Positions 12,301 through 27,300 are shown, counted from the first letter of the stretch. The stretch: DNA of 64,000 bases from Leptobrachium leishanense (GCA_009667805.1 CM019063.1:195280954-195344953); one strand, 5' to 3'. Notes: generated by a model from the sequence alone, not told the origin. Made by a program: numbers and translations.

Positions 12301-15300
12301 TTTAGGTTTTGACTATTCCCCGTATTGATTTGTAGCGAATGCATTTTAAATATATGCTTTAAGTTACACATTTTGAAATAGTTTGTTTTTTTATGAACTA
12401 TATCCAAACATAATACAGGTTTCCGGAGCCCATATACAAGCCAAAAAATAGCTAACATGAAAGGGAGTATAAGCACCTAAAGATTTGAAAACCATATAAA
12501 ACACTTCACTAGCAAAAAAACAAAATGCGGATGGGGAAAATCCTATGATGATGACATCATCAAGGAACCTCACAGGTTACTAGAGTTAAGAAGATGTGAA
12601 AATTTAATACAAAATAAAATATAAATTTTATTAATAACATTAAAAATTGTCATTCATCTCGCAGGGATCACTTATCCACACATACATATTAAAACGGTCT
12701 CACCCTATCAGTATAAGTGTATTTATACATGCAGTGCATCCCTTGTCAGGGTGGGAAGCGAAGGTCACGTAGGCCAGGTCTATAAATTTAATTTATCCAT
12801 TAAGTATGAATTGGGATTTCCAAAATGTACTTACTAAAAGGGAGGCTACACCCTTTTAAAGGGACCCTACCACCAGAAAATGTAATGTTCATTCTTTTGT
12901 TTATTTTTTGTTGCTGATATCTTACATGTACTTTGTTTTTCTCTTTATGTTTAGTTAAGAAAATATTTTACTCTATATGTGTCACTGGGCACAACAGGTT
13001 TTGTGATATTGTGTTGTAATCTGCCCCCCCCCCCCAGTATCTTTCCATCACTTGCTGCTCACTATGTGGCAATGGCCAGAGAATGTAGTCTATGGACATA
13101 TCACTGCCTAATCAATGTAATGCATTGTATGTATCTGGAGGACATCAACAGGGGGTAGATTAGAAATCTTTTATACTCCCTGGTTTATCTCATTCAGCAG
13201 CCATCTCTTATCTTGAGTAGCATGCAGAATACAATACACCGCCTGCTGAATTATCTAAACATTCCCTCCTCAACCACATTAACTGTTAAATACTGTAAAA
13301 GATGAAGAACAGCCACAAAGTAAAACTCACCATAAGGTTTTAGTAAATGTTGAATCATGGGGAAAGTCAACAAATTGGAAAGAAGATAAAAGATAAAAAA
13401 ATATATATATTTTTTCCGTTTTATATGCAATTACTTCAAAGTAAAAAATAAACAGTAGCCTGTGTTTTTTTATAAGGTAGTTTTGTTTGTAATGCACAAG
13501 TAATCAGCTACAGTTCCAGCTTATGTAAGTGTTAGAGTCCCTTTAAGAGTGCATAGACCATGGTCTAGACCGGCTGGGTGGAGTAGAGGTGACATCACTG
13601 CTCTATGACTGTGGAGACACAGGTTCAATCCCAGCAAGAGCACCTCTCCAGCAAGTGTCCTTGGGCAAGACACCTAACGGTACATACTCGCCACCCAGGA
13701 CATACTTGAAAATGAGAGAAATCTCAATGTATCCTTCCTGGTAAAATACTTTCTCAAAATTTTTTATATATCCCGTAGATTTCAGTAATAGGCTAGTGCG
13801 GAAAAAGTACTACATGTGGCCACTGGGTGGCAGGAGCTTTCTGACTCATGAAAGGTTCTAGTGGTGTTGCTTTTTTTTCTTTTAGAATTTCACCTTAGCA
13901 AAACAAGTCAGATAAAAGAAGTATTTTAGCAATTTAAACTATATACTTGGTTTAAGTCTACAAGGGTTTCATTCAGCAGCCCACCAAATACAGCTTATTG
14001 TTATGTTATCTTGCTGAGTGAGGGGAGGTGGTTTGAGGGATATACAGTGATGTCTGCAGTGCAGAGGAGGAGGTGAAAAGAGGATTGAGATCAGCTGACA
14101 GAAGGATAGAGGAAGACACACAGCTCTGCTGTAACATATAAAAGTAGTAGCTCAACAGCACTATTGTTTAGCAATAATGTAAAACCTGATATTATTTGGC
14201 ATGATGAGAATCATCAATATATGTTTTCAGTAGTATGGCCATGAGGAGGGCTCTAATGTGACGGGGAATGATGTAGTGGAGACGGAGTAAACAGTGGCAT
14301 GGGCATAGGGCGTTCCATGGGGAATAGTGACATGGTGAGGGCAGAGGGGTAATAAAGGTCTGCGTTTACAAGCCCACCCTCTGTATGTTATACATCTAAT
14401 AATAAATGCATCTCTACAAGCTAGGCAAACAGTTTAACATAATCACGTTTAGTCACAGTACAAAACAAACACACACCTTATAACAAACTGACAAAAGCAT
14501 ACAACTAGCCAAAGAACTAATCAAATCTAAAATCTACATGATGAGGGAATTCTGGGTCTGAAGAGCATGTTTGAGTTGATATTTTGTGTTTATATAAGCA
14601 TACAAAATTACTTTCTAACATTTTTGTATCAATTTACTGACAGGAATTAGCAAATCTACCCCATCTGATTTTTTTAAAAATATATTTTAGTTTTATTTAG
14701 TTTTTACTTAAAAACAAATTTATACGATGAATTTGTGCATATGGTCACTTTTAGAAACTCTTAATATCATTTGTATATCCAGGAAAAAGAGGTGGGATCC
14801 AGACACCATCCAGTGGTAAGTGCACTTATGTTCGAAAAACTGAGCAATGTTTCATTCTCAAGCCACCGGATCGTGTCTGGCTCCCATCTCTTTTTCTGCA
14901 TAGACTGAGGAGTTGGTGACTCCAGGACCCACCAAGCACTCAGTAACTGGTAGTGTATTTATTGTTTTGTAAGGCAGTTGGCGTATGTACAAGCAGTCCA
15001 TTTCCTGTATGGTTATCTGCTTGCATATGTCACACAATGACCAGACCCATTATCAAGTTAATAGTAGATCATCAATTAATAGTTTAGAAATAATTAATAA
15101 ATCATATTGAGAGGAATTGATAATGATGAAATCATAGCGAGATTGAACAATTGGAACTTTGATATTTATTTTTTAAACTGATGTTCCTTCATGCTAAATA
15201 ATAGTATTTTTGGAATATTTTAGATCATTTATTTTGAATGAGTCTTGTTGTGTAATGGATAGCTGCCCAGTATAACTCAGTGTGTTTTATTTTTTATTAT

Positions 15301-18300
15301 TATAAATATTTATAGCATACCACGTGCATAGATTGTTATTGTAGGCTTTGGTTTCAATCAAAGTATGCTTTGTGTAAGCTTTACCTCAAACCCTCGTATT
15401 GCTTCTGCAGCCAGCAAATTCTTTCCATGAAGAACCAGGGACCCCACAAGTTCCCTGGCTGTGCACAGAGACTGCCGCTCCTGCTCCGCTTCTTGATCAC
15501 ATTCTTGCATCAAATCACTCAGAAAACGCTGGTACTGGTCCAGTTGCTCCAGTGGTCGCTGAAGAATTGCCCATGAGTCCTCCTCATCCTTCTGGTCCTT
15601 CCTTCTGCCCTGTCAATGGAAGATAATCAATTGGGCTGTGAATAATGAAAGTGCGTGTCCCAGGTAAACATATCATTTCAGTTAGGTGACCTAGTGGAGG
15701 TAATGTTCTAAAATTGAGTGCACTACAGTAGAGTTGCTACGCCAAGATTATATACATATATTTACAGGGTTATTCAGAGAGAAACGATCTGGCCCCAAAA
15801 TTGCACCAAATAGTGAATTTCCCCATACGGTGCGATTTCGTGGCCATTCGGCTATTCAGAAAGCAGCAGTTCGCCAAATTTTGGCAAATTGGCAGCAAAA
15901 TACAGTGTCTGTTCGTCGGCAACAAAATCCCCCATAGAGAAGTAATGGTTAATCTAGTCAGAGAACATCCAACAGCAGTGAAATGCCCTGCCATTCGGTG
16001 GTTTCATTTGGCAGGTTTAATCAGGCGAATCCCATAGGCTTCAATGTTAAAAATATTCATTTTTTAACCAATATCTATTAAATCGATTATTCTTTTAATC
16101 TGCAGCAAAAAGTCTATTTTCTTTTAGGATTTGTTTTAGGTATTTTTTTGGATTTTTTCGGCAAATTATTTTTTCCAATTTTCTTTTTAAAAAAGCATTT
16201 TTTTCTGTGACAGACCTTTTTATTATCATTCACCTTATATGTTAAATCCAGACATTTCTGTTAAGTATTTTTTTTTCCAAACAGCTTTTAAATTTTGACA
16301 CTTTCAATCATTTTGTTTTTTTTGAATTTTTACCCCGTTCATCGGATGGCCAGCGATGTGTTTGGCGGATCGTCAGCTTTTTCCAGATGTGTTTGGGTTT
16401 GCGGCGGGTTATCGGAACAGAACCGATAATTTCTGTGGATTTAAAAAGAAAACTGCCGCAAAACCGCAGAAATTACCGGATCCGAAAATTTCGGTAGGTC
16501 CGGCGGCTTATCGGATCTGGTCCAATTCGATAGGCCGCTGGGAACCCACCGACATTATCGAATCGGACCAGATCCGATAAGCCGCCGGACCTACCGAAAT
16601 TTTCGGATCCGGTAATTTCTGCGGTTTTGCGGCAGTTTTCTTTTTAAATCCACAGAAATTATCAGTTCTGTTCCGATAACCCACCGCAAACCCAAACACA
16701 TCTGGAAAGTTTTCGGATCCGGTAATTTCGGCGGCTTTGCAGGTTTTTTTTAAGTTGTCAGTTTTGCAGCCTGCACTCGGGGACCCTGTGGTGAATGCAG
16801 CCTTAACCGTAGGGTCAGGGAATTTGATTCCCCGAAGTGCTGGGAACGAGAGAGCACCAAAATGTCGGTGACATTTCGGTGCTCTCTGAATAACCCCTAT
16901 AATATTTTTGTAATATTTTAGATCATATATTTTGAAATGAGTCTTGTTGTGTAGTGGATAGCTGCCCAGTACAACGTGGTGTTTTATTTATTTATTTTGT
17001 ATTCTTATAAATACTTTATATTTTAAATATTGTATTTTATGTAACATATAAAACCTCGGATAACCAGAGTTAAACATAGTTGCAACAATGGTGATTGTTA
17101 TGGTTGCTTGCAACAACGATGAACATCAGCATTGTGAATTACCCCATGAAAATCTTTGGAGGGGTCACATTTAAGAAAAAGAATTGGGAAGATAGGAAGA
17201 GATGGTGTTTTCTTCAAGATAGTGCTGCTGTTCACAACTAAGGCTAGGGTCAGACTGAGGCAGTGCGAACGCGCGTTCTGGCGCACATAATCACGGCCGC
17301 ACTAGCAGCAGATGACGGGCAATGACAGCCAATATACGAAGTACGGTCGCACAAAAGTCCGGCCGTGCAACGCAAGTGGAAAATGAACGCATTTTTTCGA
17401 GAACGTTAAACCGCTGGTACTGACGTACAGAGTGCGCTGCGGCCGCATAGCAGCGTGTGTGCGTGATTAGGAGATGTCAGACGCTGCTAGTGTGCGGCCA
17501 ACATAACGTTCAAACAGCCGGATTTCCCTAGACTTCTTTTCACCCCATCGTCATGAAATACGTCCAGAATTGCGCATCGTCTGACCACTTAAGCGTATTC
17601 CGTGAAAAAATGCGTGCGCACGCATCGACGTACATTTTGACGGTGGCCGCAGAAAATGCGCTCATCTGTCCCTAGCCTAAAAACTGACTGATGAAGCCAA
17701 GACCCATTGGCGAAACGCGTTTCAGGACTTTTTATTTCCCCAGGCTATTTTTATGCTTTTTAAAGCTATATATTCATTTTAGAAAAAAGAAAAAAAAAAA
17801 ATTTTCCTGCTTGATTTTAATCTCCCACACAATACATCAGAGAGGGGAGAAGAGCCAGAGGATCCTCCAGGAAAACTACAGGATCTCAGGCAGAAGAACC
17901 TTCCTGGTGGACAGCAAAGCAGACGACCAAGAACGGTTGTTCCAGCTTCCCGTGTGTGGAGGACGGTGCCATCCCTTTAATCGACACATCACACTTATAC
18001 AGAGACAATATTTTATAGAGGCTCTGGGCCACGTGAGTGATGATTTATCTATGTATATATAAAAGTCACGATATATAAACCAAATTGCACTATATTGCTT
18101 TTTCTCCTCTCCATATATTATCCATTGATGAGAGGCTCGGAGAAAGGATAAGCACATTTACTCAATATAAGTATATTTTCCCTACTTTTCACATATTCAC
18201 ACTGGTTTTGCATTGATTTGCACAAATTTTATTTTGCGCTTAGGAGTAACATTGTGTTCAAGTCGTAAACGACCTACAGGGAGTTAGGTCGCCCACTCCG

Positions 18301-21300
18301 AATTATAGCAGCACACTTAAAATACATATATTTACATACTAGGCGCCAGGGATCGTCACCTTTTTTCCTTTTTACAAAATGTGAATGTCTGTTTGTTATA
18401 GCAAAACTATATTTGGCAAAGAGGAAGGAAAACAATTATGCAGAAACCAAGGTGACGTCATTTTCATCTGATAACATCTCTCCCACTCCTGTAATCCAAA
18501 CGTCTAAAGCCAGCAGAAATGCAATCTGTGTAGCTCAGCAGGGCTCCAGACTCCTCCACAGGTCTCAAGTCCAAACTCCTTCACCTGCAATAACTCTAGC
18601 ACTTGAAGGCCACACACCGTCATGCCTACAAAATCTGTGAATAGTTTTGTTGGCCGACAAGCAAACTAATAAGACCTGCAACTGCCTTTCCACAAAGCTT
18701 GCAGTGTGATGTAGTACCATCACCATCACCAGCAGCTCATGTTAAGGGGGCATACCAACTAGATGTCCCATGGATGCATAAATTTCCACCAAGTTTGGAG
18801 CAACGATCCCTCTTCCAATAAGTATCTCCAGCTTCTATCAGAAAGGAACGACTGGGTGGAGGGGTGTAAGGTATCACACACATTCAGTCATTTATAGGAG
18901 GTTTCTTGAGTATTCGCTGACAATTTGTGGTTAATTACAACTATGGTCTCAGTCAGCTCAAAGCCCACTCTATGTAACAGAAAAGGGGAAGAATGAGAAT
19001 CCTGTACAGAAAAATATATCCATGGGGTTCAGGTGTCTGTAGCACCCAGAAAGAAGAAAGCAATGCACTACCTGCTGCAATAAGGTGTACTTGTGTGTCT
19101 AGCAGGGAGCAAGATCAGACACAAGAAAAAAATCATTCACACAAGCACTGCTATAACAATTAGGTCCACTGTTGTAACCTGAGTATTCTTTAATTAAAAG
19201 CATCATATGAGCAGCATTTCAGGGAGTCAACATTGCTCCTATGTGAGAGCATGCATCTGAAAAACAGAATTGGGGAGCGTCAGAACAGGAAGAGAGATGG
19301 AGAGTAGCAAAGTTAGGCAGAAAGAGTATTTAAGAGCGCGTAACATAAAAATATAAAAAATCCCCATTGTTCTCAAATCAGGTACTTCAGCCTGTTACAG
19401 GTACAGCAGCAGTAATATTGCTGCCAACAGATTCTGCAGCACTTTACAGTGGGGAAGAACAAACACGAGACATAATAAATAATGATACATGAGGACCAGA
19501 CAGCCCTGCCCGTAGGATTTTTGTCCTGTTAATTCGGCACTTTATACAAGTGCTCAGCCAGACATCCCGTGAGCTGACAATCTAAGGGACAGAGGTATGA
19601 GAAACAATATGGGAGCAGAGGGAAGGTGGAGCTAGTGGCCAGAAAGAATATAGCAGGGATAGAATGGGAAGGACCAGAATTTTGAGCTTAGCAAGGATAA
19701 GCAGAGTGATAAGTGAAAGCAGCTGGAAGAAAGAGCTGAATATTAGGATAGGGATTCGGTGGGAGGATGGATAGGGAGTGCGGGTAGGAATGCAGAGTTT
19801 GAAAAATAGAGGTTCTGGGAGGGTGACCGAGGATGATCTGATTTCTGTATGGCAAAAGAGATACAGTAAGATTGAGCAGGAATTGGCTGGTTGTATTGGA
19901 GATATTTCCGACATTGGAGGAGGGTAATGAGAACCAGAGGGTAATATTCTAACAAAAAGAGAAGGAAAATTATAAGACAACTAATCAGCCAGAAATTAAT
20001 AAATACAGATATAAAATAAAAACAATAATATTAGCGCACATGCAGTGTGGAGTAATGCAGCTGATGACATCTTGAAAGCTAGAACTCACCTTAAGGCTTC
20101 CACTTGGGGCTGGGAGGAACAGCTCCACCTTCTGTCTGTTTTTCACATACAAAGAATATAAATGCAACTGATCTGCCTAAAAATGAAAGCACCAAAGTCA
20201 GAGTCACAAAAATGCTCACACAAATTGCGCAGTAACATAGATTGACTCCCTTAGCAGGTGAGAATGAAGCATCCCACCGTTCTTTACTACCCTTGCATTG
20301 TAGCCATACTGAACTGACTTAATGACACACTCATAGCAGGCCGGCGGGGACTACATAAAGCCATGATATCTAATATAATTTCCTTTTCTTTAACCCTTTC
20401 ACTGCTGAAGACGTGTGGGGAGCGTCCTCATTGACTCCTAAAGAAAGATAGGGGGTTCCTTTGAACCCCGATATCTCCTGACTGTTGGCAGCTAGCAGGG
20501 TCGTGTTTGGTATTATTAGAAAGGCAAGAGCATGGCATTTCCAATGATACCAAACATGAGCATGTTTAAAGTAAAGAACAAAAATAGAAATAATAATAAT
20601 AAAAAGAAATGTGTTTTTTTTAAGACGTAAAATGGCTCAGCAGTGAAGGGGTTAATTCCTGCCCAGATGTGAGGCATAGCCATCCTCAGTTGATTCTCAG
20701 GCAAGAAGATCCAACAACTGTGCCGTCAACACACTCCTCACTCACATCCCACAGGGTGGACTGCATGAATGGATTAGATCACCAGGAGGAAGGGGGTGGC
20801 AGCAGCAATGCCGTGTGCTCATAAATTACACGTTGTGATAGTTTTTATGGGAAACTTCCTATTAAAACGACTTGAAAAAAGCAAGGAAATTCCAAACGTA
20901 ATGTCTCACACTGCCCCCAAGAGGTTTTATAGGAAATTAATGAACGTTCATAGTTAAAATACAGTATATACACATTTAAGCAAGTCTGAGACATTCCTTC
21001 TGAGTGCTCCATGTTATATCATGGGGTCTGGGCTAAAGCAGACTATTTAGGCACAAAAAGAGACTTTAAATCATTGTTTTTCTGTTTCTACCACAGAATT
21101 CCTAGATCGATTAAAGGAAATGAGTGCCAAGGAGTTCAGTGGGAAGGGGACACTTTGTCATCCCCAGTTGTAAATCTCACGTTTTCATAATGTTATTTAT
21201 ACATTCCAAATTGTGCAATGGATATAGACTTATATATATAGACTTATAATAAATATGCTAGTTTAGAATTGAACCTATACATATACATATATAGAACATG

Positions 21301-24300
21301 AATAAAGGTTCCTCACGTGTTGCAGAAAGCAGTAGGAAACAGTCAGTGGTTGTGATATACAGTTCTGGAGTTCCCTTAGAAAATGAGTGTGGAAGTTAAG
21401 GAGTTGCTCCAGGCTTCCTCTGAGAGCCAAGCTGGCTGGACATGACCTTCTGGCCTCCAGAGAGCGACGCAAGCATTGAACATAGCTCCGCTCAGAGCAA
21501 AGAAGGTCAAGTAGTAACCGTTGAGGAGACCTAATGGAGACATACAATTTCGTGAGTATACGGATACAGTATTCACACAATTAAAATCCTGATTAAAAAT
21601 GTACACAAGCTGTACGAGAAAATGTGCGACGTAGAAAAAATGTAAATGACTTTATTCGTATAAATTAAAACCCACCATAATCAAGAGAATACATTTTCTT
21701 AATTGAAGTAGCAGAAGGTTTCCAAAGATTAAGAATGTGTCATCTATGCTGAGACTACTTGTAACCTGCAAGTTGTGCATCACAGAAATCCTGCACATAG
21801 GATACAAGTCGACCAATAGCAATCGTATGTGTCAATTATTAAAGCTCTTACTTGAAATATGGTCCTTAAGTGGCTGGTAAGACACCACATTAGATAAGCT
21901 GTGTATCCACTGTTTGAATCAATGCGGAACTTTGAGAAAATTAGGAAATGTTCCAGGTTTCAAAGGCCAGTTTGATCATTGCCCAACTTAGGGCAGTATT
22001 ACACAACTCCAGCTAAAACGGAGACGCTAAGGTGGAAAACCAGCACCTGCAGGTTTGCCCTTAGCGTCCACGTTTTAGCACCGTATTACGGGACAGGCGT
22101 TGATTCAGCAACCTGCCCCGTAGTGCATCGCTAACGCATCGCCACAAGTAGCACCTTCTGGAGTCCATAGGACTCCATGGAGGCTTGTGCTGCCGGGTCA
22201 CGTGACCTGCAGACTCTCGCAACATCGTGCAGGTCAGCAGAGTGATCGCGAACAGAGACCTGGAACTATTTGTCCCCAATCTAACTCTGCTCCTTGTGTC
22301 CAGAAGTGGCAGATTGGGTCGCCGTTCGCGCCGCGGGATGAGAGGTGAATATCTGATTTTCGGGAGGATTTACAGCTGGTGTTAAATTATTTTGCAGGAG
22401 GGGAATCAGTCAGCACCAGCTTCTAGCTGTGGTTAACCTTTCAGTTAACTGCAGCAGTGCGGTAATTCGCTTTTTGGAATCCTAACGCTAAGTATAAGGA
22501 GGGTAAAGTACAGTAAACTCGCAGATCGAGCGCAATCCTCGATGTGTTAACAGATTTCATAACCCAGGCCGTTATCGTTCGGAATGTAATATGGGGGCCT
22601 GCATTAGACTCGTTAACGCTTACATATCTGAGCGCTAACGCTAGCATTAAGTAATAGTGCCCTATATGGATTATTCAGTAAGTGGCGAACTTGCTTCCGA
22701 ATTGCACCGAACAGTGAATTTCACCATACGATGCAACTTCATGGCAGTTTGTTTATTCACTAAGCTGTCAATTAGTTAAGTAGTGGCAAACTGACATCGA
22801 AATACGGTGCAGTTCGCTGCAGATCAGCTATCTTTGGCGGCAGCAAAATTGTCTCATAGAGAAGTAATGATTAATCTAAACACAGAAAGTCGCACTGCAC
22901 CGAAATGTCAGGGAAATGCCCTGATTTTCGGTGTTTTAGTTCGACAGGTTTAAAAAGGCAAATCTTGTAGGTTTCAATGTAAAAAAATATTTTTAATTTA
23001 AAGAAAAAGGCTTTCGTCTTTTCCTTTTCAGCAAAAAGTATTTTTATTTATTTTTTAGATGACCTTTTTGTACTTTTTGTATTTTATTTTTTTTAGACAA
23101 CATTTTTGTTTACCAATTTTTCTAAAAGGCATTTTTTTTTTTAATTCTGTAACTGACCTTTTAATTATCAGGGAATCAAATTTCCCAACCCTGTGGTGAA
23201 TTCAACATTCACCGCAGGGTCCCCTGAGTGCAGGGAACGGACGCGAAAAAGCAAATCCGCCGAAGAACGCATCCTGTACAATCTGAAGTATTGCAAAAAA
23301 CACGCCGAACACGTCTGGAAAAACTGGCGACCAGAAAAAGCCGTCAAGCCGACGAACAGGGTGAAAAAAAGAATAAATTGAAAGTGTCAAAATTGAAACG
23401 CTGTTTGCAAAAAAACTACTAGACGAAAATGCCTGGAATTTACGTATAATATCTTATGAATAATAATAAAAAGGGCTGTTACAGAAAAAAGAGAATACGC
23501 TATTAAAAAAAACAGAAAGAAAATTTTGCCGAAAAATGCCTAAAAGATCCTAAAAATTGATAAAGAGACTTTTTACTGCAGAATAAAATAATAAATTGTT
23601 TATTAGATATTGAATAAAAACTGAATATTTTTAACATTGAAGCCTATGGGATTCGCCTGAATAAACCTGACGAATGAAACCACCGATAATTAAGGCATTT
23701 CACTGACATTCCTCAGCTGTTCGTTGTTTTCTGAATAGATTAACCATTGCTTCTCTATGGGGATTTCACTGCCATCGAACAGCACTGTATTTGCAGGCAA
23801 TTTGGCGAACTGCCTGTTCTCTGAATAGCCGAATGACCAAGAAATGGCACCATAAGGGGAAATTCAGTGTTCGGTGCCATTTCGGGGCCAGATCAGCTGT
23901 CTGACTAATCCTGATAGTGTTGGTGAAATGGAATCACTGAAGTGCAAAGCACTGACATTTCGGTGCTTTGTGAATAACCCCTTTTTGTCTAACAGCACTG
24001 GTGAGATCAGTAGATATGGCTAATTGAAAGGACAAACTGCAGGTCCATGTCACTGCCAAACCTCAAATAAAAAGGACAGGAGCCAGATTAAAGCATCGTT
24101 ATGCCTTCTATTCTTACAAAATAGCATGCTAGGTAGGGTTATACCGTTTTCAACTGGAGAAGATAAGCTGGACAAATAAGCATTTTCTTATAGGAAGCAG
24201 TAAATTCACCTTTTTCCTTCTTTTGGAATTCCTCCCCAAGGAGCATCTGGTCCTCTTCCATCACCTCTACTGAGAACATGGCCTCTGGGAGGACTGCACG

Positions 24301-27300
24301 TTCGATCTGCAAGTTCACGGCTGCTGACCTCTAGACCTCGAATCCTTACTCCAACTTCTAACCTCAGATTTTCTGCCTCTGTCACGGGACTATGACCTTC
24401 CACTACTGAACGAGTCTGTAAGTAGTAATACACTTTGTTGTTATATATGTTTCTCTGTTATGTACTTAGACGTAGCGACTGTACACTGAAATGACTGTGT
24501 TTAACCCCTTCACTGCTGAGCCATGTCACGTCTTAAAAAAACACATTTTTCTTTTTTTTTATTATTATTATTGTTATTATTTTTTTTCTTTACTTTAAAC
24601 ATGATCATGTTTGGTAACATTGGAAAGGCCATGCTAGCTGAAAACAGTCGGGAGATATTGGGGTTCAAAGGAACCCCCATCTCCACCCCTATCTTTCCTT
24701 AGGAGTCAATGAGGACGTTCCCCACAGGTCCTCAGCAGTGAAAGGGTTAATGTATGATTACCATATTTAATATTATGAGGCATCAATGATTTTCATTTAA
24801 AAGAAATCCAACCTAGGACTTGATTTAATTTCAGATTTTTTTAATTATTTTTTTTTTAGAAAAAATATCTGCTGCTTTTAAATGATACTTTTTTCAAAAT
24901 ATTTTTTCAAAATATCAACCAATTCATCCCTTGCTGAATTCTGAAAAAGGTCTTTAGATAAACTATCGGGCCAATAAAAAGCCTGAAACACAGAGTGTAA
25001 ATACATGTGCACGGATGCGCTTTACGTGTTACTCTGTAACAGGGCGGATCTTAAAACGATTTTAAAAAAGGACTTGCATGCTCTACTGTAATTCATGGAC
25101 TTGTGAGTTATACTGTAACTGTTGAAATATTGAAGTACAGTCTTCGTGTTATAAATATAACCGTGAAATATTAAAGTATGGACTTGTTCGTTATAAATAT
25201 ACCAGTGGAATCTTGATTTACAGTCTTGCAAGTTATACCATTTAAGTGTAAATGGTAATGTATGGACTTGATCTTTTTAAATAAACAGTACGGAGTTTGC
25301 AAGCTTTACTGTAATTGCAGATTTTGGTGTACAGAGGATATGTGTCATGTACTTAATGTATTGGTGCAGCAGAGCCCATAAACTCATATGGCACTATTCC
25401 CAAGTTCGCGCTAAAATAGGGACACTAATGGGGAAAATCTGCACCTACAGGTTTCCCCGTAAGTGTCCTAATTTTACCTCGATATTTCGGGGCAGGTGCT
25501 GTCTTAACATTTCCCCCTAGAACGCAGCGCTACCTGCTGGGATACTCGCAGACATTCTTCTGCTCTGCCGCGAGTATCACCTCCTGGAGTCCATAGGATT
25601 TCATTTGCGCTTCCAGACCGCGAGCCCTGCGCAATCTCTCCCTCATGAGATTGCGAAGGGAGACTGGGAAGTATTTGTTCCCAGTCTCACTCTGCTCGCT
25701 GCCAGGAGAAGCTGCAGATCGGGATTCTGGGATACTCTTCTGCACCGCTGCATGTATCACCTCCTGGAGTACATAGGACTCCATGGAGGTTTGCGCTTCC
25801 AGGCTGCGAGCCAGTGAACTATTTCTTCCCAGTCTCACTCTTCTCCCAGGAACAAGTAGAGGCAGATAGGGCCACTGTTCTCGTCGCGGGATGAGAGGTG
25901 AGTATGGGATTTATTGGGGGGGTTTTTAGGGGATGCTAAATAATTTTGTAAAAGCAAACTACTTTACCACCAGCTTTTAGGAGTAGCTAAAATTTGTGCC
26001 TTGCAGATCGCTGCTACCACTGTGTAATACCTTACTTATCGAAACGCTAATTAATGATTGCGCTCCCCATGTTAAGGATAGGATGCGCAAAGTACTGTAA
26101 GCTCACGGAAGCTAGCGCAAAAACAATGCGCTAAGTGTTTTCATATGGGTTTAGCATCAGGTATTATGGGGGGCATGCGTTAATGTCACTTATCCTAACG
26201 ATAACACTTACACATCCGTATTCTAACATTAGCGTTCACTAGGGAATAGTGCCCATAGAGTAGAAACACTCACCTCCTCTAGGGCCTCCATTAACTGGTA
26301 TTGATGCTTTGAGGTATCTGGAAGACTCAGGGAATCCTGCAATCATATTGTAAGGTCACTCAGAAGGAGATTGATAATCTGGGTTTGCATAAAAGTAGCA
26401 ACCACACACTGTCCCAGAAGATTTGCTTTAGTCTTCAGGAGATCTACAGTTAAATGCTGGTTGAAGGGTGCTCCCTTCATATGCTCTTTACTATTCTCCT
26501 ATACCAATGATGGTGAACCTCGGCACCCCAGATGTTTTGAAACTATATTTCCCATGATGCGCCAACAGCTTTATTCCTGAATAGGCATCATTGAACTTGT
26601 AGTTTTTGGGTTTTTTTTGAGAAAGGATTTTACCAGGAAGGATACAGTGGGATTTCTCTCGTTTTCAAGTATGTCCTGGGTGGCGAGTATGTACCATTAG
26701 GTGTCTTGCCCAATGACACTTACTGGAGAGGTGCTCTTGCTGAGATCGAGCCCATGTCTCCACAGGCTCTCTCCACGCAGAGCAGTGATATTACCTCTAC
26801 TCCACCCAACCGGTGCCAAGGTTCTCCAACACTGTCCTATATCGTCCCTTTTATGGAATGTTGCACATATAGTTTATTGATAACATCTTTGGACTTCAAT
26901 ACAACCCAGTATCAACATTTAGGCAGAAGTTTTGGGTTGTTATATAATAAGGCATCCTGGCACTAGAATTTTGTAATATTCAGTTAAAAAAGGATTTTAT
27001 AAATTAAGAAATAACAGATCTAGGCAATAACATCTGTATTTTTGGTTTCCCACACAGTTTTGAATTATTCACTCTTTTGATCTAAACCAGTGGTTAATGA
27101 CCCTCATCCTCAAGTTCCCCTAACAGGCCAGATTATATGGATTCCCTTAAGGAAATGCAGACTGAATCCTGCAATCACTGAGCAGCAAATCATATCACCT
27201 GTGCTGTGCTTCAGATATCGTGAAAACCTGACCTGTTAGAGGTACTTGGGGACCAGGGTTGGGAACCACTGGTCTAAACTAAAGAGTAAACATTGGTGTA

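Noticed and set aside
16356..16699. Two near-identical open frames on opposite strands
   Set aside because: They arise from the two arms of one palindrome. There is no protein family match.
24416..26273. Search for a CRISPR array or other regular spacer repeat in the tandem-like region
   Set aside because: The repeats are diverged tandem units without spacers, in a vertebrate genome.
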